A stretch of 13,539 nt of DNA, from positions 1 through 13,539 of the forward strand of contig USNJ01000041.1 of the NCBI GenBank assembly GCA_900556055.1, written 5' to 3'. A program made the translations under genes and the position numbers. Numbering within the stretch: the first letter of the stretch is position 1; the number at the start of each line of letters is the position of its first letter. This document shows, in pieces, positions 1 to 7,645 of the stretch. The notes beneath the pieces were generated by a model, which searched no databases, was not told where the DNA came from, and was given only the letters and a program-made list of their open reading frames with translations. This DNA is from an uncultured Ruminococcus sp. (lineage in GTDB: Bacteria > Bacillota > Clostridia > Oscillospirales > Ruminococcaceae).

Positions 1-295
1 CCGCCGTATCCACGATAACGAGAGCGTCGTTCGAGCCTTTCTGTTCCGCAAGCTCGACCGCACGGTTCAGTCTGTCCAGCATATTTCCTTCCGTGATGTC
101 GATATCTCTGCTGTCCAGCCTTTCGATGGCGTGCTTTGAGAATTCGACGGAGGAATTTGCAAGTGACTGTGCCTTTTTCAGCTCATCTGCGAAGGTATTT
201 CCCTCTGCATTGACCGAAGCGGGCGCATTCGGGGACGCATTTCCCGTGGTAACGGATATGCCGTTTCTCAGCCGCATATATTCGCTGATCAACAT
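1..295 (-). CDS. Flagellar operon protein, TIGR02530-like (partial, C-terminus beyond window edge)
   Basis: The 98 visible N-terminal codons end at the window's left edge, so the stop is not seen. A flexible, Ala/Asn/Pro-rich stretch (about residues 14-35) precedes a conserved helical block. Its hallmark is EFSKHAIERLDSRDI (about 51-65), followed by LNRAVELAEQKGSNDALVIVDTA. This F-S-x-H-A-x-x-R-L pattern is what I know from the small 'flagellar operon protein' family found after flgD in many Firmicutes and spirochetes. Its biochemical role is not established; the family is usually assumed to help hook assembly. The ATG at 293-295 follows the flgD stop by 22 bases. A GGAG ribosome binding site lies about 11 bases upstream, between the two genes. 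It is the last visible gene of the flgB operon, and flgE or flgG would be expected next. Confidence 0.8.
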   Translation of the reverse strand, partial: MLISEYMRLRNGISVTTGNASPNAPASVNAEGNTFADELKKAQSLANSSVEFSKHAIERLDSRDIDITEGNMLDRLNRAVELAEQKGSNDALVIVDTA

Positions 296-317
296 TTATT
301 ATCCATCTCCGATCGTG

Positions 318-1667
318 TTATCTTACGATGCCCTGACTCTTAAGATAGGACATGAAGCCGTTCATTGCGTTCTTTTCGGCAGCTGTGTATTCTCTTGCGA
401 AATATCTGATGGAAAGCTCGTTTCCGTTGAATTTGCCTGCATATTCGCCGGGTGCGCAGTCAAAGTCGCAGATAGTATCGAGAGTGTAATTGCCAGATGT
501 TGTGAAGTATGTCGAATAGCCGTAAGGGGAGATTACCTCAACTCGCTGAGTTCCGTCAGCCCATGTGACTACCTCGCCGAGCCTGCCTCTGCCTGAATAT
601 CCGATATCGGTGAATACCTTGCCGCTCTTTGTAACGCCCAGCACCTTTGAGGTATCTATCTTACTTTCGATAGAAGTGTTGAAAATGTACTGGAGATCAC
701 TCATTTTTGTGCCTGTCTGAGCTGCTCTTGCGGCGCAGAGTTCGTAATTGCTTGTGCTTCCGCTTGTGTTCACGGCATTTCCGTAAAGGGTCGAACCTGA
801 GGTTATCGGGATATCCTTTGAATCCTTTGACGATGAAGATGAGCCTGAAACAAGGGGAGTATCCTTGCTTGCCAGAGCGTTTGCAACATTGACATTCATG
901 GACTCGGAAGTGCCTGCCCTGACGTTTTTCAGCTCAACATCGAAATCGGTCCTGCCCGCATAATTCTTCTTTTCAACGGACATTGCCTCGCCGTCGTCGA
1001 TATCAGCCTCGGCTCTTATCTCCTCGATAGACTTCTGAAGCTCGTTATAAAGCTCGGCAGTTGTCTTTTCGTATTCCTCGATAAGACTGTCTATCTTAGA
1101 CTGAACGCTTGCCTCGGTATAGCCTGCTGCGGAAACAGACTGTGTTTCGGTCGTGCTGTATGTATTTTCAGCAGCATCAGCTGTTTCACCAGTCTTTTCC
1201 CCGGTATTTGTCTTGTCCTTATCGGCTGCCATAAGCTTGTCATATGTTTCCTTGGTGATTATCTCGCACACGTTTGCAGCGTCATATTCCTTGCCGCCGA
1301 TAACGAGGGTGCATTTATCGCCGTTGATGGCAACGCAGTCTACAAGACCTGTTGCATATCCGCCGTCGCCCGTTGTGCAGGTAACGTATTTTCCTGTGAA
1401 TGAAGCGGCATATGTGACCTTGGCATTTGCGGTCATGGTGTTCATGGACTCGATAGTTGCCATCTGAGCCATCTGATTGATGAACTCGGAAGTATCGGTC
1501 GAGTTGTTGAAGTCCTGATTCTGCATCTGCGCAATGATGAGCTTCATAAAATCATTCTGTCCCAGCGTACTGGATTTTTCGTCGGAGCTGTTTATATACT
1601 TGCCTGAATACTTATCGTAAACGCCGTAGTTCAGGTTCAGTCCCGCTGTGCTTACGCCGTCTGCCAT
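318..1667 (-). CDS. flgD: Flagellar hook-capping protein FlgD with a very long C-terminal extension
   Basis: FlgD is exported and caps the growing hook so that FlgE subunits can polymerise. The diagnostic N-terminal segment is LGQNDFMKLIIAQMQNQD (residues 35-52), followed by an STDTSEFINQMAQMATIESM stretch. A tudor-like beta segment follows at about residues 88-137 (TGKYVTCTTGDGGYATG, then VIGGKEYDAANVCEI). Usual FlgD proteins end soon after this or carry an Ig-like insert, at about 140-230 residues in total. This one runs to 449. The extra part has a low-complexity linker (about 148-182), a predicted coiled coil (about 186-222), a Ser-rich linker (about 274-292) and a terminal module (about 305-449) that I do not recognise. 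The ATG at 1665-1667 has a GGGAGGG site upstream and overlaps the end of fliK by 16 bp, which suggests translational coupling. No frameshift is visible, so the extension is continuous. Confidence 0.93.
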   Translation of the reverse strand: MADGVSTAGLNLNYGVYDKYSGKYINSSDEKSSTLGQNDFMKLIIAQMQNQDFNNSTDTSEFINQMAQMATIESMNTMTANAKVTYAASFTGKYVTCTTGDGGYATGLVDCVAINGDKCTLVIGGKEYDAANVCEIITKETYDKLMAADKDKTNTGEKTGETADAAENTYSTTETQSVSAAGYTEASVQSKIDSLIEEYEKTTAELYNELQKSIEEIRAEADIDDGEAMSVEKKNYAGRTDFDVELKNVRAGTSESMNVNVANALASKDTPLVSGSSSSSKDSKDIPITSGSTLYGNAVNTSGSTSNYELCAARAAQTGTKMSDLQYIFNTSIESKIDTSKVLGVTKSGKVFTDIGYSGRGRLGEVVTWADGTQRVEVISPYGYSTYFTTSGNYTLDTICDFDCAPGEYAGKFNGNELSIRYFAREYTAAEKNAMNGFMSYLKSQGIVR

Positions 1668-3112
1668 AGCTTTCCCTCCCGTAGAGTGATGTTTTCCGTT
1701 TCGCTGACGGAATTTTCGGTGTTTTCGGCAGGTGTTATTTGTCTGCCTGTCTGATTTGCTCCGCTGTCCTTCTGTCCGCCGCCGAAGCTGTTTGCGAACG
1801 AGAATGCCATGCTGAGCTGTGCGCCGTCGGTGCTATCATTGCCCGAAACGACATATACCTCATTGATATCGCCGCCTGCACGGTTGACTGCTGCCGCAAG
1901 CTCTCTGACATTTTCCGAAAGGAGCCTGCCCGTCTGAGCGCTTTCGGCTGCGAATGCGACTGTGAGTCCGCCGTTTCCCGAGGTTATCTTTACTTCGATA
2001 CTGCCGAGGTTTTCGGGATCCAGCCTGATAGTCAGCTCTGTCGGCGTTTTTTCTGCCGCCTTTGCGAATATCTCCTCGGTTTTCAGGACTCTTTCGATCT
2101 GTGCGGCTATGTCGGAGAACTTTACGTCCTGCGCATTGACCTGCACGACATCTCCCGTATTGACAACATGGGGAACATCTGCCGTGATAGCCGCAAGCTC
2201 GCCCTCTGCCGATGCCGTCTTATCCTTCCTGAGCGACGCTGTCTGCATCTCTGTGAAGATATCTTCCGATGCTTCCGCATTTCCGCCGTTTTTCACGGTG
2301 ATCTCGGCATTAAGTGCCTCTGCGAATGTATCAAGACGTTCTGCGAGGTCGTCCGAGGGCATTGAATTTACAGCGTTTTTGAGTATTTCCGCCGTATTTT
2401 CGGGAATGATCTGTGCATCTGCGGTCTGAGCGGTATCGGGCATCTGCATATCCATCGCCTGAACTGCGGGCATTTCTGTAACTGCCGTGAAATTCTCCGC
2501 CGGTGTTTCGGGTGATGTCTGCTGCGAGAGCCTTACTGCCATGATCTGCCACATATAGGAACTGTCGGGCATGATAAGACCGCTTTCCGCCGCCTTTTCG
2601 CCCTTCTTCTTATCTCCGAAAAGCATATCAATGACGGTTTCCTGCATATTTTCGCCTGACTTGTTCTTATCGGCGGCGGCATAGTTCAGAAGGTCGATGA
2701 TCTTCAGGAGCTTTTTGCTGTCCTCCAGGGAAAGTCCCGCCCATTTTTCGGGGAGATCCTCCGCATTCGCATCTTCCGAGCCGTTCAGCAGGGAATTCAC
2801 GAGGTCCTGTGCGTCCTTTTCGGTGAACTCATCGTTCGTTATGCCTTTGAGGACGTTTTTCAGGGCTGCCTGAAGAGCTGTGCTGAGGTCTGCTGCGCCT
2901 GCTTCCTTCAATGCATCGAAAAGTGCGGATTTTCCGTCTGTTTTATCGGCTGAGATGTCTGTGAACGGGTTGTTTGTGACCTTTGCGGAAGCGCCCGTAA
3001 GTATCTCGCTGAATGAAACATCGGTCTTTACGCTGTCTGACGATGATGGGAAGGCAGTCTGTGCCGATGCGGCTGCCTGTGCAAATACTGCACTGAGCAT
3101 TGTACTGTCCAT
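1652..3112 (-). CDS. fliK: Flagellar hook-length control protein FliK
   Basis: FliK is a secreted ruler. It measures hook length and switches the export gate (FlhB) from rod/hook to filament substrates. The protein is 486 residues and mostly low-complexity, rich in Ala, Glu, Asp and Thr, as expected for the extended ruler part. The conserved C-terminal domain (Flg_hook type) spans about residues 355-425. It contains LTIRLDPENLGSIEVKI (360-376), then VRELAAAVNRAGGDINEVYV (402-421). A short disordered tail follows. The start is well supported by AAAGGAGGTGA 5 bases upstream of the ATG at 3110-3112, one of the strongest ribosome binding sites in the window. It is preceded by an unusually long 177-bp gap in the operon and overlaps flgD by 16 bp at its end. 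Confidence 0.93.
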   Translation of the reverse strand: MDSTMLSAVFAQAAASAQTAFPSSSDSVKTDVSFSEILTGASAKVTNNPFTDISADKTDGKSALFDALKEAGAADLSTALQAALKNVLKGITNDEFTEKDAQDLVNSLLNGSEDANAEDLPEKWAGLSLEDSKKLLKIIDLLNYAAADKNKSGENMQETVIDMLFGDKKKGEKAAESGLIMPDSSYMWQIMAVRLSQQTSPETPAENFTAVTEMPAVQAMDMQMPDTAQTADAQIIPENTAEILKNAVNSMPSDDLAERLDTFAEALNAEITVKNGGNAEASEDIFTEMQTASLRKDKTASAEGELAAITADVPHVVNTGDVVQVNAQDVKFSDIAAQIERVLKTEEIFAKAAEKTPTELTIRLDPENLGSIEVKITSGNGGLTVAFAAESAQTGRLLSENVRELAAAVNRAGGDINEVYVVSGNDSTDGAQLSMAFSFANSFGGGQKDSGANQTGRQITPAENTENSVSETENITLREGKLWQTA

Positions 3113-3164
3113 TTTCTTTCACCTCCTTTTACGTATCGTATATATCTGATAAATGATAACTTTC

Positions 3165-3173
3165 AGTATAACA
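3165..3173 (-). promoter_or_regulatory. Possible internal promoter upstream of fliK (extended -10)
   Basis: The 177 bases between the DUF975 gene and fliK (3113-3289) carry no ORF I trust on the minus strand. On that strand they contain TGTTATACT, an extended -10 element (TGn plus TATACT, with TATACT at 3165-3170). At 17 bp spacing the -35 position reads AGAATG, which is poor. A start near 3158 would give a leader of about 45 bases ending in the strong fliK ribosome binding site. This could boost late hook genes, but the evidence is one hexamer plus an unusual gap. I see no flagellar sigma-28 (TAAA/GCCGATAA) or sigma-54 (GG/GC) signature here. Confidence 0.3.
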
Positions 3174-3289
3174 CTCAGCCTGCGCCGCATTCTATCGCCG
3201 TGGGGAGCTTTTTTCCGCATTTGACGGGAGCTGCGGCTGCGAAGCTGTGTTCAGAGGTCAGTAAAGGGAAATATCCAAAAAGGGATAGA

Positions 3290-3928
3290 TCAGAAGCCCA
3301 TGCCGCCGAGGTTCGAGCTGCTGAAATTCTGATTGCCTGTGTTTCCGCCGTTTTTCAGCTGCTCATAGGTGAGAGCCATTGCAGCGTTGAAGTAGGGGAC
3401 AACATAGACAAGTGCGAGAATGCCGAATGTAAATCCCGAGAGAATGAACCAGCCTATGAAGCTCAGCTGAAGAAGGAAGATGTCCATCTTATGGCCGTTT
3501 GTCATTTCCTTGCTCATTCTGAAAGCCTCCTGATAGGGGGTATCGGGGTTTTCAGCCATTATATAGTCAACTGCGAAATACTCATAGGTCTTTATGATGC
3601 CGGGGATAACGAAAAGGCAGCTCCACAGACTGATGAACAGTGTTTTCAGGAAGCCTGCGACGAAGCAGCTTCCGAAGTTTTTCGATGCGGGGGCGAATAT
3701 CTCGCCTGCCGAGGGCTTGGGGCTGTAAAGCGACTTTGTGTACCAGCCTGCCATGCCGATGAGCATCAGCGGAACTGCCACCAGCTCAGCCGCCCAGCCT
3801 ACGACCGGGATAGCCGCAAGCACGGAAACCACCGCTGATGCGATTATCGGGACAAGCACATTTGTCCATGTATTTGCCTTATAGCTTGCCTTTGCATTGT
3901 TTTTGATGGTTGTGATATCAAATGACAT
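3290..3928 (-). CDS. DUF975-family integral membrane protein embedded in the flagellar operon
   Basis: The 212-residue protein is strongly hydrophobic. Likely membrane segments lie at about residues 22-40, 44-63, 88-112 and 152-182 (the last probably two passes). The middle carries the features I associate with DUF975: LWSCLFVIPGIIKTYEY (101-117), then DYIMAENPDTPYQEAFRMSK (121-140) and NGHKMDIFLLQLSFIGWF (144-161). The C-terminal tail is Asn/Ser/Gly-rich (about 193-212) and looks disordered. DUF975 proteins are common in Firmicutes and have no established function. This gene lies between fliJ and fliK, where Bacillus has ylxF/motE, but it has no resemblance to that chaperone. The ATG at 3926-3928 has AAGGAG about 8 bases upstream and starts 24 bp after the fliJ stop, so it is very likely co-transcribed. 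A role in motility is inferred from position only. Confidence 0.85.
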   Translation of the reverse strand: MSFDITTIKNNAKASYKANTWTNVLVPIIASAVVSVLAAIPVVGWAAELVAVPLMLIGMAGWYTKSLYSPKPSAGEIFAPASKNFGSCFVAGFLKTLFISLWSCLFVIPGIIKTYEYFAVDYIMAENPDTPYQEAFRMSKEMTNGHKMDIFLLQLSFIGWFILSGFTFGILALVYVVPYFNAAMALTYEQLKNGGNTGNQNFSSSNLGGMGF

Positions 3929-3952
3929 AAAAATTACTCCTTGTATAAAATG

Positions 3953-4414
3953 TTATAGCATTGCCGTTTTGTAATATACGCTGTTTGCGACATACTCCTC
4001 GATAAACTGCTCCTCGGCTTTGGCGGCTTTGAAGTTATATTCCTCACGCTGCTTTTCCTCAAGCTTATCGAGCGATGAAACGTCCTTATTGGCTTCAACG
4101 ACGACCTTTGTCTGGAATTTTATCTTTTCGTCCTGGAGCCTTATTTTGTTTTCAAGCTCCCTGATCTGTTCGGAAAGGGATTTCAGATACTCCTTGAACA
4201 TTGTCATTTCCGTTATCGTCATGCCGTTTCCCGACTTTGTGATGAAGTTTTCGTTTGCCCTGTCAAGTTCCGCCTGCACCTCTGCCTGCTGTGCGGCATA
4301 GCGTGCCTGCTCTGCTCTCAGCTCAGCGAGCGAGCTTTTCTCTTTTGAGAGGATCTGCTCCTTATAGCCCTTGAGTCTGTCGAGCGTAAACTGAAAACGC
4401 TTCGTAAAAATCAT
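3953..4414 (-). CDS. fliJ: Flagellar export protein FliJ
   Basis: FliJ is the coiled-coil stalk of the flagellar type III export ATPase. It inserts into the FliI hexamer, like the gamma subunit of F-ATPase, and helps couple ATP use to the FlhA export gate. The 153 residues are almost entirely helical and charged. They open with the typical RFQFTLDRLKGYKEQ (6-20), then long heptad-like Glu/Lys/Gln/Ala runs to about residue 135. Length and position directly after fliI fit the family. The start is uncertain. The ATG at 4412-4414 has GGGAG only one base away, which is too close for normal Shine-Dalgarno use, and an in-frame stop (TGA) lies six codons upstream. The next codon, ATT, would have better spacing. 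A 29-base hairpin lies just before the gene. Confidence 0.88.
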   Translation of the reverse strand: MIFTKRFQFTLDRLKGYKEQILSKEKSSLAELRAEQARYAAQQAEVQAELDRANENFITKSGNGMTITEMTMFKEYLKSLSEQIRELENKIRLQDEKIKFQTKVVVEANKDVSSLDKLEEKQREEYNFKAAKAEEQFIEEYVANSVYYKTAML

Positions 4415-4428
4415 CTCCCGAAAAAGTT

Positions 4429-4457
4429 TTCAACAGTTTTATGCAAAGGCTGTTGAA
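4429..4457 (-). other. Intercistronic hairpin between fliI and fliJ
   Basis: A perfect 8-bp inverted repeat (TTCAACAG at 4429-4436 and CTGTTGAA at 4450-4457) with a 13-base loop begins at the base following the fliI stop codon. On the transcript it is followed by AAC and five U residues, so it could act as a weak attenuator or an RNA-processing or stability element. With only three G-C pairs it is too weak to be confident of termination. Confidence 0.45.
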
Positions 4458-5762
4458 TCATGACACCGCTTCCTCCATCATGCGGACTGTATCCTCGTAG
4501 GAGAATGCCTCGTCCGTTGCCTGACACAGGAATGCGTTGATCTTGTCGATCTTCTTGATAGCCTCGTCCAGTGCGGGGTTTGAGCCTTTTTTATATGCAC
4601 CGATCGAGATAAGGTCGTAATTTGAGTTATAGACCGACAGCAGATTTCTGAGCTTTGAGGCTGTCTGCTGCTGGGATTTATCTGTGATCTCGCTCATCAG
4701 ACGGGACACGCTTTCGAGTATCTCGATAGCGGGGTAATGGTTCCTTGCGGCTACCTTTCTCGAGAGGATTATATGTCCGTCGATGATGCCGCGGACGGTA
4801 TCGGAGATAGGCTCGTTGGTATCATCGCCCTCAACAAGGACGGTATAGATCCCCGTGATAGAGCCGTTTTCGAAGTTTCCCGCACGCTCGAGGAGCTTAG
4901 GCATCGCCGTATAGATGGACGGTGTATATCCTCTTGCGATCGGCGCTTCACCGACTGCAAGGCCTATCTCACGCTGCGCCATAGCGTAACGGGTGAGGCT
5001 GTCCATCATCAGGAGGACGTTTTTGCCCCTGTCCTTGAAATATTCCGCAATAGCCGTCGCCGTCATAGGGCATCGGTTACGCATCATAGCGGGCTGGTCG
5101 GACGTTGCGACGACGAGGACGGAACGTGACATTCCCTTTTCCCCGAGATCCCTTTCGATGAATTCAAGCACCTCACGTCCACGCTCTCCGACGAGTGCGA
5201 TGACGTTGATATCCGCCTGGACTTCCTTTGCGATCATGCCGAGAAGTGTTGATTTTCCGACACCTGAGCCTGCGAAAATTCCCATTCTCTGACCTCTGCC
5301 GATCGTCAGCAGGCCGTCTATCGCCTTTACGCCGAAGGGGATTATATCCTCGATCCTGGGTCTTGTCAGCGGGTTTACGGGTTCGCCTGCGATGGAGTAG
5401 CTGTCGGTCGTTTCGATGGGACCCTTGCCGTCTATCGGCTGACCGATGGCGTTTATTATCCTGCCGATCAGCTTTTCGCCGACCTTGACAGTGAGCTTAT
5501 CGCCCGTATTATCGACGATACAGCCGGGACCTATGCCGTCGGAATCCGTATAGGGCATGAGCATTACTCTGCCGCTGTTGAATCCCACGACCTCGGCGAA
5601 GATGTGTTCGTCCGAGCCTTTTTTGAATATTCTGCACACGTCGCCTATGTTGCAGACAGGGCCGCTCGACTCAATAGTCATGCCGACTATCTTTTCGATC
5701 TTGCCCATATATCTGTACAGCTCAGCGTTTCTGACGGCGTTTCTGACAGCCGCAAAATCCAT
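4458..5762 (-). CDS. fliI: Flagellar protein export ATPase FliI
   Basis: FliI is the cytoplasmic hexameric ATPase of the flagellar type III secretion apparatus. It is related to the F1 beta subunit and energises or primes substrate delivery. The 434 residues are full length. Visible motifs are the Walker A AGSGVGKST (164-172), GERGREVLEF (192-201) with the catalytic Glu, and the Walker B segment NVLLMMDS (248-255). Family signatures RYAMAQREIGLAVGEAP and ARGYTPSIYTAMPKL follow. The N-terminal beta-barrel part (about 20-95) is present. The ATG at 5760-5762 lies four bases after the fliH stop, so translation is probably coupled. Partners encoded alongside are FliH (regulator) and FliJ (stalk). 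Confidence 0.97.
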   Translation of the reverse strand: MDFAAVRNAVRNAELYRYMGKIEKIVGMTIESSGPVCNIGDVCRIFKKGSDEHIFAEVVGFNSGRVMLMPYTDSDGIGPGCIVDNTGDKLTVKVGEKLIGRIINAIGQPIDGKGPIETTDSYSIAGEPVNPLTRPRIEDIIPFGVKAIDGLLTIGRGQRMGIFAGSGVGKSTLLGMIAKEVQADINVIALVGERGREVLEFIERDLGEKGMSRSVLVVATSDQPAMMRNRCPMTATAIAEYFKDRGKNVLLMMDSLTRYAMAQREIGLAVGEAPIARGYTPSIYTAMPKLLERAGNFENGSITGIYTVLVEGDDTNEPISDTVRGIIDGHIILSRKVAARNHYPAIEILESVSRLMSEITDKSQQQTASKLRNLLSVYNSNYDLISIGAYKKGSNPALDEAIKKIDKINAFLCQATDEAFSYEDTVRMMEEAVS

Positions 5763-5766
5763 TATA

Positions 5767-6642
5767 TCACCGATCCTGAGAGTTGGTATTTTTCACTATC
5801 TCACGGAGAAAATCAAGCTGTGTCGGAACGGACGCATCTATGATCTCCGAGCCGTTGTCGAGGATAACGGTATTCTCCTCCGCCTCGTTCAGCACCTCTA
5901 TCTCTATATCGGGGATAAAGGGGATAAGCTCCTTTACGAAATTTGCGTCGGTGCGGAGCTTTTGGGCGACTTCGCCGTTTGCGAGGGATATCTTGACATA
6001 ATCGGAGTTGCGGAAGTTCTTCGCCGCCTGGGCGATAATTCCCTCGATTATCTTCGGGTCCGTTTTTATCTCCTGCAAGGTGATCTTTTTCACCAGCTCG
6101 AGGACGGTTTCCTTCATTTCCTCGCGGTTTGATATATAATACGCTTCTTTTCGTGAATTTATTTCATCGAGGAAGCCTGCTGCGGCTTTCAGGTAGGTCT
6201 CACATTTTGCGAGGCTCTCCTTTTTTCCCGATGCAAAGCCGTCGGTATAGCCTGCTTTTCTGGCTTTTTCGGCGGCGATCGCATTATCGTTTTCCGCCTG
6301 TCTGAGATAATGCATAGCGGCGGTCTTGGCTTCGGCGATTATCGTTTCAGCCTGATTGTGCGCCTCTTCGAGTATCCTGTCACGCTCGCCGTTTATTACC
6401 ATATGGCGTTCGTTCATCTGACGCTCTACGCCTGCCTCTATCTCACGCTGTATGCGGCTCTCCGTTTCGACCTGCTCACGGAGCTTCCGCTGCCTTTCCT
6501 CCTCCTCACGCTCCTTTTTTTCACGGAACGAAAGGAACTCATCACTGTCCTCGGGAGGTTCGGGCATCACAACGGTATTGTCGATAGCGACCTTATTGTT
6601 ATAGTCGAAAACAGCCTGTGAGGGCTTGACAACCTTAAGCAA
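5767..6642 (-). CDS. fliH: Flagellar assembly protein FliH (TTG start)
   Basis: FliH binds FliI, regulates its ATPase activity and tethers the export complex to the C-ring (FliN). The 291 residues have a charged helical N-terminal half with a Glu/Arg/Lys-rich coiled coil (about 38-110). The repeat-like GYTDGFASGKKES (about 131-143) is typical of FliH. The C-terminal globular part includes VLELVKKITLQEIKTDPKII and the ending GSEIIDASVPTQLDFLREIV. Initiation is probably at the TTG at 6640-6642: an in-frame TAA lies immediately upstream, AAAGGA sits about 8 bases before, and no other plausible start occurs until about residue 25. The start overlaps the last codons of fliG by 8 bp, implying coupled translation. 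Confidence 0.93.
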   Translation of the reverse strand: MLKVVKPSQAVFDYNNKVAIDNTVVMPEPPEDSDEFLSFREKKEREEEERQRKLREQVETESRIQREIEAGVERQMNERHMVINGERDRILEEAHNQAETIIAEAKTAAMHYLRQAENDNAIAAEKARKAGYTDGFASGKKESLAKCETYLKAAAGFLDEINSRKEAYYISNREEMKETVLELVKKITLQEIKTDPKIIEGIIAQAAKNFRNSDYVKISLANGEVAQKLRTDANFVKELIPFIPDIEIEVLNEAEENTVILDNGSEIIDASVPTQLDFLREIVKNTNSQDR

Positions 6643-7645
6643 TTATCTCGTCCTTTCCGCCCTTGCCGATAACAAGCTCGCCTTCCTCCTCGAGGTGACG
6701 GATAACGGCAACTATCCTCTGCTGAGCCTCCTCGACATCACGCATACGGACGTTATGCAGATATTCGATCTCCTGCTGGATAGTTTCCTGCATTCTCTTC
6801 GGCATATTTGCATAGAGAGCGGCTGCGACTTCGGGGGAAGATCCCTTGATCGCAACGGAAAGGTCCTTGACCTCGACATCTCTGATAAAACGCTGTATAG
6901 ACATGGAATCGAGGGTAAGGATATCCTCGAAAACGAACATCTTCTGTCTGATCTCGGTAACGAGGTCGGGGTTCTTGACCTGCAGCTCGTCGAAGATGAA
7001 CTTTTCTGTTCCTCTGTCCACATGATTGAGGACATCTGCGATGTAGTTTACGCCGCCGACCTCTGTGAGATCCATAGAAACGACATCCGCAAACTTCTTT
7101 TCGAGTATGCTCTCGACAGCCTTGACGGTCTCAGGCGAAGCCGAATCCATCTTGGCGATACGTTCAACGACCTCCGCACGCTTTTCCTTAGGCAGCTCGC
7201 TCAGCACCTTTGCCGCCTGATCGGAATTGACATATGAGAGGATAAGTGCGATGGTCTGCGGGTACTCGTTCTGTACGATAGCCAGCAGGTTCTTGTAGTC
7301 CGACTTTCTGACGAACTCGAATGCCTTCGCCTGGAGCGAGCGGGAGACCTTGGACATAAGGTTCTGCGCACGTTCCTCGCCGAATGCCTTGACGAGAACG
7401 TTTCTTGCGTAATCCACGCCGCCCTCCGTAATGACCTTCTGAGTCAGGCAAAGCTCATAGAATTCATTGAGGACCTCGTTTACTGTTGAAACATCGGTAT
7501 AGGGGAGGGTAGAAACTTCAAAAGTAAGCCTCTCCACCTCGTCATCGCTTAAATATTTATAGACATTCGCAGCATTTTCCGCACCTATCGCCGTGATGAC
7601 GGTAGCGCAGCGCTGCAAAGCGTTAAGCTCGGAAATATCACTCAT
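6635..7645 (-). CDS. fliG: Flagellar motor switch protein FliG
   Basis: FliG is the rotor component of the C-ring. Its N-terminus binds FliF, its middle domain binds FliM, and its C-terminus carries the charged ridge that contacts MotA. From the ATG at 7643-7645 the protein is 336 residues, close to the family norm. Visible elements are the N-domain (ALQRCATVITAIGAENAA, about 9-26), the middle-domain motif EYPQTIALIL (127-136, the EHPQT box), and a C-terminal domain with ILTLDSMSIQRFIRDVEVKDLS. I prefer this ATG to a GTG four codons upstream (7655-7657), because the GTG overlaps the AAAGGAG ribosome binding site itself. The gene overlaps the end of fliF by 8 bp and the start of fliH by 8 bp. 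Confidence 0.96.
   Translation of the reverse strand: MSDISELNALQRCATVITAIGAENAANVYKYLSDDEVERLTFEVSTLPYTDVSTVNEVLNEFYELCLTQKVITEGGVDYARNVLVKAFGEERAQNLMSKVSRSLQAKAFEFVRKSDYKNLLAIVQNEYPQTIALILSYVNSDQAAKVLSELPKEKRAEVVERIAKMDSASPETVKAVESILEKKFADVVSMDLTEVGGVNYIADVLNHVDRGTEKFIFDELQVKNPDLVTEIRQKMFVFEDILTLDSMSIQRFIRDVEVKDLSVAIKGSSPEVAAALYANMPKRMQETIQQEIEYLHNVRMRDVEEAQQRIVAVIRHLEEEGELVIGKGGKDEIIA

Noticed and set aside
1739..2429. Antisense frames on the plus strand opposite fliK
   Set aside because: They are shadows of the Ala/Glu/Asp-rich FliK coding sequence. No ribosome binding sites or recognisable motifs.
3200..3838. Long antisense frame (212 codons) on the plus strand opposite the DUF975 gene
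   Set aside because: The minus-strand frame encodes a recognisable membrane family with a good ribosome binding site. The plus-strand product has no recognisable domain, and its start lies in the intergenic gap.
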